Part shown: one piece after another, positions 39,304 to 41,414 of the stretch | Numbering within the stretch: the first letter of the stretch is position 1 | How the letters are laid out: each line of letters opens with the position of its first letter | DNA from: Bacteroidales bacterium | Lineage (GTDB): Bacteria > Bacteroidota > Bacteroidia > Bacteroidales > VadinHA17 | Assembly (NCBI GenBank): GCA_025454815.1 | Contig: JALONR010000032.1 | Coordinates: 1-41,414, forward strand | DNA length: 41,414 nt | Direction of reading: 5' to 3' | Program-made: the position numbers and the translations under genes | The notes under the pieces: generated by a model | The model's database searches: none | What the model saw: the letters and a program-made list of their open reading frames with translations, nothing else | What the model was told of the DNA's origin: nothing

Positions 39304-40302
39304 ATGAACTGTTTTCTGACCGGTGCCAACGGGTTTATAGGTATAAGGCTGGTTGAGGAGCTCTCTGCCGGAGGGCATACTGTCAGGTGCCTGGTAAGAT
39401 CTCCTGAAAAGTTCAGTTCCCTGTCGGGTTTACCGGGGGTCACCCCGGTAATTGGTGACATTGATTCCTGGCACATACTGGAAGCGGCCGCCAGGGGTTG
39501 TGACACTGTTTTTCACCTGGCTGCATTTGCCAAGCCATGGTCAAAGGATAAAAGTCTTCCCTTCAGGGTCAACGTAACCGGTACGGAAAATTTACTGAAA
39601 GCTGCAAAAAAAGCAGGAGTGAAAAGGTTAGTATTTACCTCTTCTGCCGCCGTCATTGGTCCTTCTCCGGGAGTTGACCCGATAGATGAGGAATTTCCCA
39701 GGGCAGTGCCATTCTTCAACGAGTATGAAGAGACAAAGGCGGCCGCCGAAGAACTTGTAAGGTCATACAGCAGGGATGGCATGGAGTGTGTCATCGTCAA
39801 TCCTACGAGGGTTTACGGCCCCGGTCCGGTAAATGAGAGCAATTCAGTGACACGGATGATATCGATGTATGCACGGGGCAGATGGCGGATTCTTCCGGGT
39901 GACGGCACCTGCGTGGGAAATTATGTGTTTGTTGATGATGTCATAAGGGGCCACATACAGGCAGCGCTCAAAGGGAGGCCGGGGCACCGTTATATCCTTG
40001 GAGGTGATAACATTACCTTTATTCAGTTTTTTGATACTCTTGCAAATCTTACAGGCAGGAGAAGGTGGCTTGTAAGATTTCCGGTGAGCCTTATGACAAT
40101 TGCGGCACGGTTGATGGAATGGCAGGCAGGTATTACTGGTATAGCTCCGCTGATCACCGCACCCTGGGTAAAGAAGTACCTTAATCACTGGAGCCTGAGC
40201 AGCCGCAAGGCGATGGAGGAGTTAGGTCTTCATCCGGTCTCTTTTGCCGGAGGGGCAAAAATCACTCTAGAATGGCTGAAGGAAACAGGGAACCTCAAAT
40301 GA
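39304..40302 (+). CDS. NAD(P)-dependent epimerase/reductase, dihydroflavonol-reductase-like extended SDR
   Basis: The 332-residue product is an extended short-chain dehydrogenase. It shows TGANGFIG (6-13) for dinucleotide binding, HLAAFAKPW after the beta-4 strand, Ser113/114 and the catalytic YEETK (Y141, K145). The FTSSAAVIG and NPTRVYGPG blocks place it with the 3-beta-hydroxysteroid dehydrogenase / dihydroflavonol reductase branch rather than sugar-nucleotide epimerases. Members of this branch reduce diverse keto lipids and aldehydes, and one known role in Bacteroidota is reduction of 3-ketosphinganine; the substrate here is unknown. The downstream SDR starts inside its stop codon. Confidence 0.85.
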   Translation: MNCFLTGANGFIGIRLVEELSAGGHTVRCLVRSPEKFSSLSGLPGVTPVIGDIDSWHILEAAARGCDTVFHLAAFAKPWSKDKSLPFRVNVTGTENLLKAAKKAGVKRLVFTSSAAVIGPSPGVDPIDEEFPRAVPFFNEYEETKAAAEELVRSYSRDGMECVIVNPTRVYGPGPVNESNSVTRMISMYARGRWRILPGDGTCVGNYVFVDDVIRGHIQAALKGRPGHRYILGGDNITFIQFFDTLANLTGRRRWLVRFPVSLMTIAARLMEWQAGITGIAPLITAPWVKKYLNHWSLSSRKAMEELGLHPVSFAGGAKITLEWLKETGNLK

Positions 40303-41093
40303 ACAGAAAACCTGAAAATTTTGCTGTTGTTACCGGTGCCAGCCAGGGGCTGGGAAGGGCACTTGCGGAGGAGCTGGCCGGACGGGGTCATAATCTCCTG
40401 CTGGCAGCGCTGCCTGGAACGGGCCTGCCGGAGCTTTCGGTCAGCCTTGAGGTACAGCACAATGTTGTTGTGAAATACATGGAAATTGATCTCATGAGGC
40501 AGGAGGCTCCTCGTGAAATCCTCGAATTTGCGGTAAAGAATGGCATCGCGATTGATATTCTGGTAAACAATGTCGGGATAGGTCATGGTGGCGGGATTGG
40601 AGAATACAGCGAAGCAGCCATTGAAGAGAGTGTTTTCCTGAATATAAGATGCACCACACTGATGACCAATATTTTTGCCGGCGAGCTGGACAGAGGGGGA
40701 AAGGCTTATATTCTCAACATCGGCAGTTTCGGAGGTTTTCTGCCTGTGCCGTATAAGAGCATCTATTCAGCAACCAAGTCATATATTTACCATTTCACCC
40801 TTGCCGTGAGAGAGGAGTTCCGGGGGAACGGGGTGAGTGTCAGTGTGGCAATGCCCGGCGGGATAATAACCAACCAGAAGGTAAGGGAGAGACTTAAAGA
40901 AGTCGGTCCTGTTGCCAGGGTTTTCTCCATGGAGCCGGAACGGGCTGCAAGGATAATACTTAACCGGATGTTTCGCGGTAAGGGGGTTATCATCCCCGGA
41001 TTTTCCATGAGAGCTGCCTATTTTGCCGGTTCTGTAATGCCCTACTGGCTGCTTAAGCAGTTGCTTGGCAAAATGTTCAAGGGGGTAAATTAA
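40299..41093 (+). CDS. Classical short-chain dehydrogenase/reductase
   Basis: The 264-residue product has TGASQGLG (12-19), NNVG (90-93), catalytic Ser143 and YSATK (Y156, K160). Its C-terminal part is hydrophobic (PYWLLKQLL), as in lipid- or membrane-associated SDRs. The ATG at 40299 overlaps the TGA of the epimerase gene in an ATGA junction, so translation is coupled; the longer frame to 40272 would intrude into the upstream gene. The two enzymes likely act in one pathway, perhaps successive reductions of a lipid or aldehyde. The LVNNVGIG and GSFGGFLPVP blocks recall 3-ketodihydrosphingosine-reductase-like SDRs, but I cannot fix the substrate. Confidence 0.87.
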   Translation: MNRKPENFAVVTGASQGLGRALAEELAGRGHNLLLAALPGTGLPELSVSLEVQHNVVVKYMEIDLMRQEAPREILEFAVKNGIAIDILVNNVGIGHGGGIGEYSEAAIEESVFLNIRCTTLMTNIFAGELDRGGKAYILNIGSFGGFLPVPYKSIYSATKSYIYHFTLAVREEFRGNGVSVSVAMPGGIITNQKVRERLKEVGPVARVFSMEPERAARIILNRMFRGKGVIIPGFSMRAAYFAGSVMPYWLLKQLLGKMFKGVN

Positions 41094-41152
41094 AAGCTGA
41101 CGCAATTACTTTATGCCATTCTGAGTAAATCAATAAGGATACTCTGACATTT

Positions 41153-41414
41153 CTACTTCCCCGATGGTGTCACAAATGACCTGTCTGTCGAATAGGTTAC
41201 CCCCAGGGAGTTTTCTGCCCTGACCCTGAAATGGTAGGTCCTTCCTGGTTCAAGACCATCAATATTTGCGGAGACAGTAGCGTCATAGTCTCCTGCAGGA
41301 AGCAGACCTTCGTAGTTTGGCACACTTGTCCCGTAACTGGTTGTAAGGCCGTATTCAAATGTAACTGTTGTTTCTGCCCATTTAGGATTGACCGTTCCGA
41401 ACAGGATTGCTGCT
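41153..41414 (-). CDS. Fibronectin-III-like surface protein (partial, C-terminal 86 residues)
   Basis: On the minus strand a frame enters from the right window edge and ends at TAG (41155-41153). The 86 residues form one beta-sandwich module: FGTVNPKWAETTVTFEYG at the front, then IDGLEPGRTYHFRVRAENSLG, the fibronectin-III-like pattern of many secreted Bacteroidota proteins. Its N-terminus and total size are outside the window. No anchoring or type IX sorting signal follows the last strand (SFVTPSGK-stop). It converges with the SDR gene across a 59 bp gap with no clear terminator. Confidence 0.7.
   Translation of the reverse strand, partial: AAILFGTVNPKWAETTVTFEYGLTTSYGTSVPNYEGLLPAGDYDATVSANIDGLEPGRTYHFRVRAENSLGVTYSTDRSFVTPSGK

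Overview
The window looks like a chromosomal piece of an anaerobic or microaerobic, fermentative member of the Bacteroidota, probably Bacteroidales. This rests on several signals. Good matches to the Bacteroidota promoter (TTTG, about 19 bp, TAnnTTTG) lie upstream of several genes, with two full-consensus examples before perR and before the epimerase gene, and clear Shine-Dalgarno sites are generally absent. The protein families are typical of the phylum: GH92, DUF5916, DUF6340, FAS1 lipoprotein, three-part DsbD. Metabolism is suggested by class I fumarase and the [FeFe]-hydrogenase maturase HydF. I see no rRNA, tRNA, CRISPR array, transposase or phage gene.

Layout. 1-4.6 kb: a truncated sugar-type MFS transporter (-), class I fumarase (+) and asparagine synthetase AsnB (+). 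4.6-8.4 kb: a five-gene peroxide-defence operon on the minus strand, perR - ybaN - katA - Dps-like ferritin - peroxiredoxin, with a consensus promoter, a palindromic operator at the front and an intrinsic terminator at the end. 8.5-12.4 kb: a sphingosine-1-phosphate-lyase-type PLP enzyme (-) diverging from dsbD (+). 12.8-17.7 kb: two convergent secreted glycosidases (GH36-like with NPCBM; GH92). 17.8-20.6 kb: a DUF6340/TPR lipoprotein and a histidine/aromatic ammonia-lyase whose MIO triad is Ala-Cys-Gly. 21-23.6 kb: a pentaheme cytochrome c and a one-heme cytochrome-porin fusion, a candidate route for electrons across the envelope. 23.7-28.6 kb (-): a CarH-like B12/light regulator, a coiled-coil PD-(D/E)XK protein, an aspartase-family lyase and hydF; the last three are packed as an operon. 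28.7-33 kb (-): a FAS1 lipoprotein, an exported isoaspartyl methyltransferase and a DUF5916 outer-membrane protein. 33-35.5 kb: a zinc-cysteine-free sirtuin (+), convergent with a sulfide:quinone-oxidoreductase-type flavoprotein and an unlisted 52-residue ORF (-). 35.7-39.2 kb: a secreted M28 + M6 peptidase pair (+). 39.3-41.1 kb: a translationally coupled epimerase-family reductase and SDR (+). The window ends in the 3' part of a fibronectin-III-like surface protein gene (-).

Between genes there is a dispersed, hairpin-forming intergenic repeat (at least four clear copies and one degenerate, all in the same orientation), and an exactly phased 5 x 36 bp tandem array that contains the hydF stop codon.

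The most novel-looking points are the peroxide operon with its incomplete-zinc-site PerR, the Ala-Cys-Gly lyase with a possible leader ORF, the cytochrome/heme-porin pair, the aspartase-hydF pairing, and the small ORF behind the SQR gene. All functions are assigned by reading motifs; no database search was possible.
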